Counted from the stretch's first letter, positions 1 through 8,382 are shown. The stretch: 48,405 bases of DNA from Silicimonas sp. (GCA_022824315.1 JAJEAC010000055.1:1-48405); one strand, 5' to 3'. The notes: a model not told the origin generated them from the sequence alone. Program-made: numbers and translations.

Positions 1-1322
1 ATCGCCGAGCACTGTTCGGTCGAAATGATGATCGGCGGCGACAGGACGATGCGATCTCCGACGGGCCTGACGATGACGCCATTGTCGACGCACTTCTTGA
101 AAACGCGCTCCCCGGCCTTCGCGCTGACGGGCAATGGGGCCTTGGTTGCCTTGTCGGCGACAAGTTCGACGGCCAGCATCAGCCCTTTCCCGCGCACGTC
201 GCCAACGCACGGCAAATTGCGCAACCGTTGCGCTGCGCTCTGAAAGAAGTCACCCACCGACGCGGAATTTGGCAACAGGCCTTCCTGATCCATTATCTCG
301 ATGTTCCTCAAGGCCGCGGCACAGGCCACCGGGTGGCCGAAATAGGTGAGACCCATCGAGAAGACGCCGCCTTCGCATTGCGGGCGACTGATGACGTCGT
401 AGATCTCGTCCGAAATCAGTGTCGCCCCAAGGGGGATGTAGCCTGACGTGATCCCCTTGGCCGAAACCAGCATGTCGGGTTGGCAATCGAACACTCAGTC
501 TGAGGCGAACCATTCCCCAAGACGCCCGAACGCGGTGACGACTTCGTCAGCGATGTAGAGGATGTCGTGCTTCTTGCACACCTCAAGCATGCGACGGTGA
601 TAGCCCTCTGGCGCGATCAGCACGCCGCCCGCTCCCATGACCGGCTCGGCAATGAAGGCCGCGACGTTGTCCGGGCCAAGCTGTTCGATCCTGTCCCGGA
701 ACTCCTGCACCAGGTGATCACAATAGGCGGCTTCGGTCATGTCGTCCGGATTTGCGTACATGTTGGCCGCCGAGACGTGGTGAATGAAGTCCTGCCCAAT
801 TCGATCAAAGCCGTTCTTGGTTGCGAGAATGCCCGTGAGTTCGGCGGCGACGCACGTCGCCCCGTGATAGGCGCGATTCCGGCTGATGATCTTCTTCTTG
901 CGATGCAGGCCGCGCATCGAATTGTAGTAATGCACCAGCCGGATCGCCGCATCGTTGGCGGTGGACACCCCGCACGTGTAATAGACGTGGTTCAAGTCGC
1001 CCGGCGCGTTCTGAGCCAGCCAGAATCCAAGCTCGGCCGCGGGCACGTTCGTCGAATGCCCAAAGGGATTGTAGTACTGCATCTGCACGGCCTGAGCCGA
1101 AATGGCCTCCGCCATCTCTTGACGCCCGTGGCCAATGTTGACGCACCAGAGACCAGCAATGCCGTCCAGAAGCTTGCGTCCGTCCGCGTCGGTAACATAC
1201 ATGCCCGAAGCACCGGATATGACCTGGCTGCCCTCGTCGTGAAAGGACGAGAAATCCGTGTAGGGGTGGAGCACATGGGCACGGTCCTTGGCCCAGGCTG
1301 AATTTGCGTCCGGCTTGTTCAT
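1..1322 (-). pseudogene. Class III (omega) aminotransferase, interrupted by an in-frame TGA; 3' end beyond the left edge
   Basis: A PLP-dependent fold-type I, class III aminotransferase of the omega-amino acid:pyruvate / putrescine type. The N-terminal part (start at 1322) shows GLWCVNIGHG, the YYNPFGHS substrate loop, the SRNRAYHGAT segment and IADEVVTAFGRLGEWF with the PLP-binding Asp. After WFASD the reading frame meets TGA (495-497). Translation of the same frame then continues without a shift into VFDCQPDMLVSAKGITSGY, where the lysine (codon 456-458) is the expected Schiff-base lysine, and on through PLGATLISDE and GLTYFGHPVACAAAL to the window edge. The TGA therefore replaces one residue and removes the catalytic lysine from the product. 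It is either a real nonsense mutation or a sequencing error. The next minus-strand gene upstream is a frameshifted regulator. Class assignment is firm; the exact amine substrate is not readable. Confidence 0.85.
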
Positions 1323-1404
1323 GGGAATGCCCCTTCATGCTCGATGCATGCAGGGGACGGTACAACAGTCTCGGAGCGGGGCGCAGTCACCACTTGGGGT
1401 TACG

Positions 1405-2231
1405 CTAGCCGGAATCAAGGAATTGCAGCGGGTCGCCCTCGGCGGCCGGGGGCATTTTCGAGAGTGCCGTGAGGAACATCGACAAGAGTTCGCCTTGGGA
1501 CGTCACGGAGAGCTTCGTGTAGATCCGCTTGCGGTGAACCTTGATCGTCTCAGGCGAGTTGTTGAAGTGCGCGGCAATGGACTTCGACGAATGTCCCTGC
1601 AGGATCATGCGAAGAATGTCGCCTTCTCGAGGACTGAGAATGGAGGTGCCGAAGGCTTCAAAGGCTGCGTGAATCTGCGCAGACAAGCGACCCGAACCGT
1701 CGGTGTTCGCGGGCGTCAGCCTCGTCCAGTGCCGACGGACAAGGGCCGAGATCAGCGGCTTGGCCGCATTCAGCCGGGTCGGGTCTGCACGGGCACCCTT
1801 GGCTTCGGTCCCCATGGAAAAGAAGAGTGCGGCATCGTCTTCGATGTGCAGCATCAGCCCGCATTCATCGGTCAGGGCCATGTCGCGAAAGAACTTGGCG
1901 TAGTACTCGGAGTGCTTGAAGTCGTCCGGAGCCACCTCGTCGAGCGACAGGACCTGATCGCCTCTCTTTTTCCGGAACAAAAGGTAGAACGGGTCAAGGA
2001 CATAGGCCACGTCCAGGTAGAGTTTCAGCGACGCCTTCTGGCTGTCGTCGGTATGGTTGCCGTAGAGCCCCACGGGTTCTGGTTGTCGAAGAACGCGCTG
2101 AGAAAGACCGTGTCTGCATCGCAAAGCGAGGCGCAGAAGCGGCTGATCAAACGGGGGAAATCCGGCGTGCCGATGGAGGTTACGCAGGCTCCCAGTTCCT
2201 GGAGTTCGTTGTCGGTCAGTGTCGCGGACAT
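1405..2231 (-). pseudogene. LuxR-family transcriptional regulator, broken by a 1-base frameshift
   Basis: A helix-turn-helix regulator of the LuxR/GerE type. The N-terminal part starts at 2231 (MSATLTDNELQELG) and reads to SAFFDNQNP. The rest lies in another frame and begins PVGLYGNHTDDSQ. It ends in a clear LuxR HTH with SPREGDILRMILQGHSSKSI and a recognition helix near NNSPETIKVHRKRIYTKL. The two halves join sensibly if one G is restored at about 2070-2073, giving NPVGLYGNH across the break. The upstream region looks like a ligand- or signal-sensing domain but I cannot name it. It lies directly upstream (minus strand) of the broken aminotransferase and may have regulated it. Two lesions in adjacent genes suggest either decay of this end of the locus or local sequence error. 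Confidence 0.8.
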
Positions 2232-2276
2232 GGAACGACTATGGCACCAAGTCCGGCCTGGCAAAAGTGCGCGTCG

Positions 2277-3032
2277 CTAGAGGTGCTTGAGGTCGTCCCT
2301 TTGGCTCGAAAGCGGAATGCCGTGTTCGCTCCAGCCATTCGGCAGTTCCGCGAGCAAAAGACCTTCGCCGGTACCCTTCGCGCCCAGAGGATAGCCGTCC
2401 GGACCATGGATGGCCGAAAGACCGACATACTCCAATCCCGCCGATGCCCCGCAATAGTTCGCGTAGACGATCGTCACGGCGTTCTCCGCGGCGCGCGCAG
2501 GGATGAGGATCTGGTTGACGTTTACGAACGGCATCATGTTCGCGGTCGGAACGAGAATGACCTCCGCACCCAGTTCGGCCAGGTGCCGGACGTGTTCGGG
2601 AAACTCGGCATCATAGCAAATCAGAAGACCAAAGCGCTTGCCCTTGAATTCGAAGGTCACGTACGCGTCGCCAGAGGTGTAGAGCGCATGTTCGTCCGGA
2701 CCGAACAGCTGGATCTTGCGGTAGCGCGCCAAAGGCGTTCCATCATGGGCGAATGCATGGGCCGTGTTGAACAGCCTGTCTTCAACGTATTCCGGCAATC
2801 CGATTGTCAGGCCCACGTTGTGGCGCCGACAGAGATTGGCGATGTCTTCTTGAACCCCGCCCCATGCATCCGGGATTTCACGGGCCACCGCAGTGTACCC
2901 GGGCAGAAAGGCCTCGGGAAGGACCAGCATGTCAGCACCGGATTGCGCGCCGGAGGACAAGGCGGTCTCAATGATGGCGATCCCCTCCTGCATGCTGCTT
3001 GGCTGAGGGGACTGATAAAGGCCGACGATCAC
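2277..3032 (-). CDS. Nitrilase-superfamily carbon-nitrogen hydrolase
   Basis: A 251-residue amidohydrolase of the CN-hydrolase superfamily, about the normal length for a single-domain member. The Glu-Lys-Cys catalytic triad is visible: Glu40 in LVLPEAF, Lys106 in YRKIQLFG and Cys139 in LLICYDAEFPE. Such enzymes cut non-peptide C-N bonds, for example N-carbamoylputrescine or omega-amides. The start at 3032 lies 3 bases after the stop of the cupin gene, so the two are surely co-transcribed. With a class III aminotransferase, a cupin and a polyamine-type binding protein remnant nearby, a role in polyamine or agmatine breakdown is a reasonable guess, but the specificity is not readable from sequence. 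Confidence 0.88.
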   Translation of the reverse strand: MIVGLYQSPQPSSMQEGIAIIETALSSGAQSGADMLVLPEAFLPGYTAVAREIPDAWGGVQEDIANLCRRHNVGLTIGLPEYVEDRLFNTAHAFAHDGTPLARYRKIQLFGPDEHALYTSGDAYVTFEFKGKRFGLLICYDAEFPEHVRHLAELGAEVILVPTANMMPFVNVNQILIPARAAENAVTIVYANYCGASAGLEYVGLSAIHGPDGYPLGAKGTGEGLLLAELPNGWSEHGIPLSSQRDDLKHL

Positions 3033-3035
3033 GGA

Positions 3036-3386
3036 TCAGATGCCTTCCGCTCCGGGCAGATGCACGACAAGGGTGCAACCGTTGCGGGTTGAGGAATTGT
3101 GTGCAGTGCCGGAGGCCAGGCAGACGATGTCACCGGGCTTGTATTCGTAGCCGTCATGATCGGTCAGGTCGCCGTCGATGACATAGAATTCTTCGGCTCC
3201 AATGTGGGTATGACCCTTGGTGGTGGTGCCGGGAGCCATGCGGTAGACGTGAAAGCCGTAACCGGTTTTGCCGCCATTGACTTGCAACACCTCTCCGTCC
3301 GGTTCCCCCTCATCGGTCAGGAATGGCTGGAAAATTCCGCTTGCGACGTTTGCAACCCTGCGATCCTTGGGCCTTATCGGTTGCAC
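3036..3386 (-). CDS. Single-domain cupin protein
   Basis: A 116-residue small beta-barrel cupin. Motif 1 appears as GHTHIGAEEFYVIDGDL (His59, His61, Glu65 or Glu66) and motif 2 as KPGDIVCLASGTAHNSS (His96), so a metal site is plausible. The start is GTG at 3386. It is the intact member of a duplicated pair: the first roughly 35 codons and the 50-base leader with its hairpin recur in decayed form at 21330-21496, beside an intact potD. The family includes dioxygenases, sugar isomerases and sensors of amine catabolism; the function here is unknown. It sits in an operon with the downstream nitrilase. Confidence 0.85.
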   Translation of the reverse strand: MQPIRPKDRRVANVASGIFQPFLTDEGEPDGEVLQVNGGKTGYGFHVYRMAPGTTTKGHTHIGAEEFYVIDGDLTDHDGYEYKPGDIVCLASGTAHNSSTRNGCTLVVHLPGAEGI

Positions 3387-3406
3387 TGGCTCCTCCCGTC
3401 ATTGAA

Positions 3407-3425
3407 GCCGCGCCGTGAACGCGGC
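3407..3425 (-). terminator. GC hairpin between potD remnant and cupin
   Basis: GCCGCG, a 7-base loop (CCGTGAA) and CGCGGC form a perfect 6-bp stem. The same hairpin in longer form, with the identical loop, sits at 21472-21496 after the intact potD. There is no T-run, so it may be an mRNA-end or processing hairpin rather than a strict intrinsic terminator. Confidence 0.5.
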
Positions 3426-3435
3426 CCCGGTTGGT

Positions 3436-3801
3436 TCACTTCTTTGCGCTCATCCAATCCGGACTATAGACCGCCCGGGTGGCCTCGTCACTGGCCTCAA
3501 TGGATACGGCCGGCCCTGCTGTGGCCGGACGGTTGGAATTCGGCATGTGCGCGAACTCGGGATCGCGGTCGTTGCCCGCTCCCGAAGGTCCCGAGCCAAA
3601 TCGGGCATTGTTCGACACTGCCGCGATGCTCTCGGACATCAACAGGGAGGCCATGAAGGCTACCGCGCCGTCCCGAATTGGAGCGTCATCAAAAGGGACG
3701 ACGTTGTCCACCCAGACCACATGTCCTTGGGCCTGGAGTTCGTATTCCAGGCTTCCTCTCTCGGCCCCGGGCCTTGGTGCCGGAGCCATGGCAATGCTCA
3801 A
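3436..3801 (-). pseudogene. Remnant of a PotD/PotF-type polyamine-binding protein (C-terminal third)
   Basis: The 121-residue frame matches, position by position, the last third of the intact potD at 21505-22542: AERGSLEYELQAQG against AERGSLKYAFPTQG, WVDNVVPFDDAP against WMDNVVLLKDAP, IAAVSNNARFGSG against IAAVSNYARYGSG, and RPATAGPAVSIEASDEAT against PPATAGPAVFIEVCDEAT. The N-terminal two thirds, including the signal peptide, are absent; homology starts near 3790. It therefore cannot act as a periplasmic binding protein. The flanking hairpin and cupin match the flank of the intact copy, so this is half of a duplicated block. Upstream (3802-3915) I see no further recognisable potD sequence. 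Confidence 0.85.
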
Positions 3802-3915
3802 GTCAACTGGATGTCCACAACCGAAAGGGCCAGAGACACATTGGCAAGGGCCAACCCCAAGTCCGACGCCTGCGAAGCATCGATCAAGCCGGCAAAGTCA
3901 CTCTGTGACAAGGCG

Positions 3916-5055
3916 CTAGACCGTGAAGAGCCGTCGCGCAAAGCGCGTGAGCCGATCATAGCCGGTGTCGGTGACGGCAATGGTCTCTGACATGCCGAAC
4001 CCGCGGGCAAGAACGTAGGTGTGAAACGTCATGCCCGCCTCGAAACGCCAGTCGCAACCCGGCGCCGCTTCGAGGGCCTCGCCGCCTGACGGTTGCAGAA
4101 GCAGTCCGACCGAATAGAACGTCTTGTTGGTATAGGACTCGCGCAACCCCTGGGACAGCACGCCGTCCCGGTAGACCGCGTCGGGCACGGCGGCCGGAAC
4201 GCCGGGGCGCACTTCGTCCAACGCCGCATCCTGGATCGCGATCAGGCTTTCGACGACCTCGTGGTCCCTTTCGCTGGCCTCTGCCACGCGCAACGGGCGC
4301 ATGAAGCGGGCGTGGTAATGGCGCACGTTAGGTGTCGTCTCGATCTGGACGATGTCGCCGCGCTGGAGAACGCGATCGGAATAGCCGCCATGCAAGTGAA
4401 ACGCCCGTTCCCCGGACGACATCACGCCTGGACCCGGCAGGTCGCTGCCCGCCCGGATCATGGCGGCGCAAACCTCGGCCGCGACTTCACGCTCGCTGAC
4501 GCCGGTCCCGGCGCTGTCAATCGCCGCCTGCATGCCGGCTTCGGCTGCCTTTCCCGCACGCCTTTGCAAGGCAATCTCTGCGGCCGACTTTTTCAGACGC
4601 ATCTTGCCCACGAGTCCGCTTTCGTCCGTGAACCGATAGCCGGGAAGGCCGTCGTTCAATTGCTGGTAGCGCGCAACCGACAATGGCCACGCAGCGGTTT
4701 CGACTCCGACCTTGGCCGTCGCGCCCAGACTTGCCTGGATCGCCTTGGCGGCAACGGCCGCGGGCGTGTCGCTGTCGGTCCACATCGCCCGCCCCGGGAA
4801 CACGGAGGTTGCGTCGAGGTAATACTCCTCGACATCACGGCAGACCAATGTCGGCTGACCCTCGACCGGAATGATGGCGAGTTGAAACGAGCCGTATCCC
4901 CGCGTGAAGAATCCGGTCAGCCAAGTCACCGTCTCGGGCTGGAAGGCAAGCAGCCCGTCATGCCCGCGCACCTTCAGTTCCGCCTGCACACGGGCCAAGC
5001 GCGCCTCGTATTCGGACGGCTCGAACCAAGGCTCGTAAATCAGCGGCTGCGGCAT
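3916..5055 (-). CDS. M24-family (pita-bread fold) hydrolase, creatinase/Xaa-Pro-peptidase-like
   Basis: A 379-residue protein with the creatinase N-terminal domain (about 15-150) and a pita-bread catalytic domain (about 160-379). The aspartates and glutamates that bind the two metals in true aminopeptidases are not evident: the usual Asp-x10-Asp region reads GDIVQIETTPNVRHYHARF. A His is kept in the HLHGG stretch (His222), the place where creatinase and most M24 proteins carry their catalytic His. This suggests a metal-independent creatinase-like amidinohydrolase or an ectoine-hydrolase-like ring opener rather than a peptidase, which is an inference. Its start overlaps the end of the upstream glutamine amidotransferase by 16 bp, so the two are translationally coupled. 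Confidence 0.82.
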   Translation of the reverse strand: MPQPLIYEPWFEPSEYEARLARVQAELKVRGHDGLLAFQPETVTWLTGFFTRGYGSFQLAIIPVEGQPTLVCRDVEEYYLDATSVFPGRAMWTDSDTPAAVAAKAIQASLGATAKVGVETAAWPLSVARYQQLNDGLPGYRFTDESGLVGKMRLKKSAAEIALQRRAGKAAEAGMQAAIDSAGTGVSEREVAAEVCAAMIRAGSDLPGPGVMSSGERAFHLHGGYSDRVLQRGDIVQIETTPNVRHYHARFMRPLRVAEASERDHEVVESLIAIQDAALDEVRPGVPAAVPDAVYRDGVLSQGLRESYTNKTFYSVGLLLQPSGGEALEAAPGCDWRFEAGMTFHTYVLARGFGMSETIAVTDTGYDRLTRFARRLFTV

Positions 5056-5759
5056 GCGCGCGCCTTCACTACTTCGACGAACCGTGTCAGCATCGTCTTG
5101 GCTTCCGCGGCTTCATTTGCAGAAGCCTTGAGAACATCCACGTCGGCGCCATCCGTCTCCATTCGGTCCCGGTTTTCTTCGAACCATATGGGCGCCTGTC
5201 CCCGGGTGATTTCGGGATGGCCCTGGATTCCCCAGACCGGCGCATCTCGCCAGCGCCAGATCTGGTTGGGACACAGGTCGGAGCTTGCGAGAATCGTCAT
5301 GTCAGGGTGGTCGCCGCGCACTTCGTCGTTGTGCCAGACGAACATGTGCACGCTTTCGCCCAACGCACCGGCAATCGGGTCGTCCCACGCAGCCTCTGCT
5401 ACAGGAAGGTCCTTGTATCCTATCTCGCAGAATTCACGTCGGAAGACCTGATCGCGCCCGCAAAGGGCCGAGGCGAGAATCTGGCTGCCGAAGCAGATGC
5501 CAAGCATTGGGATGTCCCGCTCCGCTGCAGCCTTGATCAGGTCATGCTCCCGGTGAATGAACGGGATGTCCTCGTAGGCGCCATGGGGGCTGCCGGACAC
5601 AAAGATCCCGTCAAATCGGTCCAGGCTGTCCGGAAACTCGCCATTGAACGCCCAGCACCGGTTGACAGCAAGCCCCCAGCCTTCGAATCGCTCGTCCAAC
5701 TTCGCCACGGATTGGAAACTCCGACCGTTGCCAAGATAGAGCAGTTGACCACCCGACAT
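5040..5759 (-). CDS. Class I glutamine amidotransferase domain protein
   Basis: A 239-residue stand-alone class I (GATase1) protein of the GuaA-like N-terminal type. The nucleophile Cys89 lies in LGICFGSQ, and His181 and Glu183 in GIQGHPE complete the triad. Such proteins release ammonia from glutamine or hydrolyse gamma-glutamyl amides; PuuD, which cleaves gamma-glutamyl-GABA, is a relative. An open frame continues upstream to 5972, but the ATG at 5759 is chosen because AGGAGG sits just before it and conserved sequence begins there. It is divergent from pxpA, with the TTGGTATACCAA palindrome between. The pairing with an M24 protein suggests a role in amine or amide catabolism; the substrate is unknown. 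Confidence 0.85.
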   Translation of the reverse strand: MSGGQLLYLGNGRSFQSVAKLDERFEGWGLAVNRCWAFNGEFPDSLDRFDGIFVSGSPHGAYEDIPFIHREHDLIKAAAERDIPMLGICFGSQILASALCGRDQVFRREFCEIGYKDLPVAEAAWDDPIAGALGESVHMFVWHNDEVRGDHPDMTILASSDLCPNQIWRWRDAPVWGIQGHPEITRGQAPIWFEENRDRMETDGADVDVLKASANEAAEAKTMLTRFVEVVKARACRSR

Positions 5760-5783
5760 GAAGACCTCCTCTTTCCGGCGCTT

Positions 5784-5795
5784 TTGGTATACCAA
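5784..5795. promoter_or_regulatory. Perfect 12-bp palindrome TTGGTATACCAA, probable GntR/FCD operator
   Basis: The palindrome lies between the divergent amidotransferase (start 5759) and pxpA (start 5875). Its core TGGTATACCA is identical to that in the palindrome at 11457-11470, beside a GntR/FCD gene. Operators of GntR/FCD regulators commonly have this short TA-centred dyad form. Assignment to the regulator at 10601-11257 is an inference. Confidence 0.65.
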
Positions 5796-5874
5796 CGGTG
5801 CGCCGTCTTGCAACGAAATTGGGGGCACCGGTCGGAGGAACGCGCCACGGCTGGCAGAAAGGAGCGAGGGACCA

Positions 5875-6639
5875 ATGCAAATCGATCTCAACGCGGATCT
5901 CGGGGAGGGGTTCGGACCTTGGACGATGGGTGACGACGCGGCAATGCTGGACATCGTCACAACGGCCAACATCGCCTGCGGGTTTCACGCCGGCGACCCC
6001 GAGACGATGCGACGCACCATCGGCCTCGCTCGCGAACGGCGGGTCGCGGTCGGAGCCCACCCAGGGTACCGCGACCTGATGGGATTCGGACGGCGTGCGC
6101 AAATTGGAGTCACGGCGCACGAGATCGAGACGCTCGTTGCCTATCAGGTGGGCGCGTTTCACGCGATGGCGTCGCTGGCTGGGCATCCTGCAACTCATGT
6201 CAAGACGCATGGTGCACTCGGAAACGCCTGCGCGGACGACGACGACCTTGCCGATGCAGTTGCCCGAGGCATACGGGCCGCAGACCCCGGACTTGCGTTC
6301 ATGGTGATGCCGGGAACGGCGACCGAGCGCGCTTGTGATCGCGCCGGCTTGCATCCGATACGCGAAATCTATGCCGACAGGACCTATGACGACAGCTTCA
6401 ACCTGACAAGCCGCAAGGTGGACGGTGCCGTCATTCACGATGTTGAAACCGCGCTGCCCCGCGTGATGGAAATGGTGGCCGAGGGGCGGCTGGAATCGGT
6501 CACGGGCAAACGCCTGCCGGTCGAGATCGATTCCGTGTGTGTGCACGGGGACAACGAGGCGGCGGTCGCCATGGCAAGAGCGCTGCGTGACGGTCTCGAA
6601 GAGGAGGGCTGGACAGTCTCGTCGACGAAAGCACGCTAA
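5875..6639 (+). CDS. pxpA: 5-oxoprolinase subunit A (LamB/YcsF family)
   Basis: A 254-residue LamB/YcsF protein. It opens with the family signature IDLNADLGEGFGPW and shows NIACGFHAGDP, VGAHPGYRDLMGFGRR, HVKTHGALGN and the C-terminal VCVHGDNEAA. PxpA works with PxpB and PxpC to open 5-oxoproline (pyroglutamate) to glutamate at the cost of ATP. The ATG at 5875 is preferred over an upstream in-frame ATG at 5758 because AAAGGAG precedes it and family similarity starts there. Unusually, it faces pxpC rather than lying in one operon with pxpB-pxpC, and the two stop codons overlap at 6636-6639. A GntR-type palindrome lies about 80 bp upstream. Confidence 0.92.
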   Translation: MQIDLNADLGEGFGPWTMGDDAAMLDIVTTANIACGFHAGDPETMRRTIGLARERRVAVGAHPGYRDLMGFGRRAQIGVTAHEIETLVAYQVGAFHAMASLAGHPATHVKTHGALGNACADDDDLADAVARGIRAADPGLAFMVMPGTATERACDRAGLHPIREIYADRTYDDSFNLTSRKVDGAVIHDVETALPRVMEMVAEGRLESVTGKRLPVEIDSVCVHGDNEAAVAMARALRDGLEEEGWTVSSTKAR

Positions 6640-7634
6640 AGGTCGTCGCCTTTCGTGATCCCCCCGATCAGGTTGTGCGAAAGCAGGTCGGGTGAAGAGC
6701 CGCCGACCGGTTCTGCCGCCAGCTTCAGCGAACTGCGCCAATGTGCCGAACGGCGCGCGGCATCGATCGCGTCTCCTTTCGAAACAATGCGGAAGCGCAC
6801 GTCTCGGCCCATGGGCACTTGCGCCAGCCGGTCCAGATCGGGCGAAATCACCGTTGCGATCTTCGGATAACCCCCGGTCGTCTGACAATCCCGGCCCAAC
6901 ACGATCGGGTTCCCTTCGCCGGGCACCTGAACGCTTCCCGGAACCACCCCCTCGGACACGATATCGTGCCCCACCGAAGACCGAAGAGCGAGGCCTTCGA
7001 GACGCAGGCCCATCCTGTCGGATCGCGGACTGATTCGATAACTCGATGACAGGAACCGTGACCATGTCGCTTCCGCGAAAAAGTCCGCCTGCGGGCCCGG
7101 AACGATCCTGATTGCATCACGGCTGTTGTACCTTGTGCCCTCGGCGAGGGACAAAGGCGCACTGTCAGAACCGTCAATGCACGGAACCCGATCTCCCGGC
7201 GACAGCACATCCCCGCCGATCCCCGAGCGGCGATGACAGGAACGGCTGCCGAGAACGGGCCCTGTCAGGATCCCCCCTGCGACGGCAACGTAGCTGTACA
7301 CGCCGTCACGCGGCGGGCCGACCATGACGGTGTCGCCGTCGCCCACCTGCACCGACGACAGTGCCGAAACAGGTCGGCCGGATACGGCAAGCGTCGTTCC
7401 AGGTCCGTGGGCTGCAAGCAGAACCGGTCCGCCGAGGATGCGGAACTCCGCGCCAGCAAGCGGAAGTTCCAATGCCGCTGCGTCCGGCAGGTTGCCTGCA
7501 AGCGTGTTGGCCAGCGCCAGCGCCCGCCGATCCATCGCTCCGGCAGTCGACACGCCGAACCGTCGAAAGCCGTAGCGTCCTGCATCCTGAACCGACACTC
7601 CCGGACCGCATTGGACAATCTCAAGTACGGTCAT
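6636..7634 (-). CDS. pxpC: 5-oxoprolinase subunit C (biotin-dependent carboxyltransferase-like, KipA family)
   Basis: A 332-residue protein of the allophanate-hydrolase subunit 2 / KipA family. Family landmarks are GVSVQDAGRYGFRRFGVSTAG with GAMD at the N-terminus, YVAVAGGI, the R-I-V-P-G-P segment, RSDRMGLRLEG and VQVPGEGNPIVLGRDCQTTGGYPKIATVI near the C-terminus. It forms the ATP-dependent 5-oxoprolinase with PxpA and PxpB. Its start overlaps the stop of pxpB by the ATGA pattern (7631-7634). At the other end it runs into pxpA head-on, with overlapping stop codons. Confidence 0.92.
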   Translation of the reverse strand: MTVLEIVQCGPGVSVQDAGRYGFRRFGVSTAGAMDRRALALANTLAGNLPDAAALELPLAGAEFRILGGPVLLAAHGPGTTLAVSGRPVSALSSVQVGDGDTVMVGPPRDGVYSYVAVAGGILTGPVLGSRSCHRRSGIGGDVLSPGDRVPCIDGSDSAPLSLAEGTRYNSRDAIRIVPGPQADFFAEATWSRFLSSSYRISPRSDRMGLRLEGLALRSSVGHDIVSEGVVPGSVQVPGEGNPIVLGRDCQTTGGYPKIATVISPDLDRLAQVPMGRDVRFRIVSKGDAIDAARRSAHWRSSLKLAAEPVGGSSPDLLSHNLIGGITKGDDL

Positions 7635-8371
7635 CCCTCGATACTCTTCGCAACCAGCCCTCCGTGCGCCGCGTCCCGATCGAGATCAGACCATTCGTGC
7701 GCAGAAACTGGCCGAAACCTGACGCGGTCGCCAGGTTCGAAAAGGAACTCGGGCGCTCTTCCCGGATGAAACGGGCGGACAGGGGTGCGGCCGATGACGT
7801 GCCAGCCACTCGGCCCTTCGACGCTGCCAATTGCAGATTGCTGGCCGCCGATCGAAATGGAGGAAGCGGGAATCCTGGCACGCGGCTCGGCTCGGCGCGG
7901 CATTGCAAGGCGTGGATCAAGCCCGGAAAGATAGCTGAATCCGGGCAAAAAACCCACCATCGCGACCAAGTATTCCGGGGCGGCGTGTGCCTCGATGAGG
8001 TCACTTGGCGTCATGCCAGCATGCGCCGCCACATCATCGAGATCGATCCCGAAGTCCTGGCCATAGATCACGGGAACTTCCCAGAGTTGCCCCGCAGGCG
8101 CGCTTGCGTCACATTTCGTGGTTGCAAGTCGCAGAACAGCGGCTTCGATTTCGCCGACGTCAGCCTCAAGCGGATCGAAAAAAACGGCAGTGGCCCGATA
8201 GGTCGGCAAGGTTTCCACGACACCGGCGAGACCGAGCTGATTCAGGGCCGCGTCGAATGCGTGGACACGGGACACCAATTCGTCATCGATGCGGTCGCCG
8301 AACTCGACGGATAGGGCCGAGTCACCCAGATAGCGGATCACCGGACCATTGGCGTCGCAATCTTCCTCCAT
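7631..8371 (-). CDS. pxpB: 5-oxoprolinase subunit B (allophanate hydrolase subunit 1 / KipI family)
   Basis: A 246-residue KipI-family protein. It begins IRYLGDSALSVEFGD and contains ETLPTYRATAVFFDP, WEVPVIYGQDFGIDL, VGFLPGFSYLSGLD, MPRRAEPRARIPASSISIGG and SGWHVIGRTP, all typical of the family. An open frame extends upstream to 8890, but that part reads through the 2-hydroxyacid dehydrogenase gene in a shadow frame. The ATG at 8371 is where similarity begins and it follows the dehydrogenase stop by 11 bases. It forms a two-gene unit with pxpC and completes the 5-oxoprolinase set with pxpA. Confidence 0.92.
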   Translation of the reverse strand: MEEDCDANGPVIRYLGDSALSVEFGDRIDDELVSRVHAFDAALNQLGLAGVVETLPTYRATAVFFDPLEADVGEIEAAVLRLATTKCDASAPAGQLWEVPVIYGQDFGIDLDDVAAHAGMTPSDLIEAHAAPEYLVAMVGFLPGFSYLSGLDPRLAMPRRAEPRARIPASSISIGGQQSAIGSVEGPSGWHVIGRTPVRPFHPGRAPEFLFEPGDRVRFRPVSAHEWSDLDRDAAHGGLVAKSIEG

Positions 8372-8382
8372 GTCGCGGTTCC

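Noticed and set aside
495..497. In-frame TGA read as selenocysteine in the aminotransferase
   Set aside because: The position is not catalytic, class III aminotransferases are not selenoproteins, and no obvious SECIS-like stem follows; a mutation or error is simpler.
4093..5451. Long plus-strand open frame (452 codons) opposite the M24 and amidotransferase genes
   Set aside because: It lies antisense to two well-supported genes, has no ribosome site and its translation shows no family motif; long antisense frames are common at this GC content.
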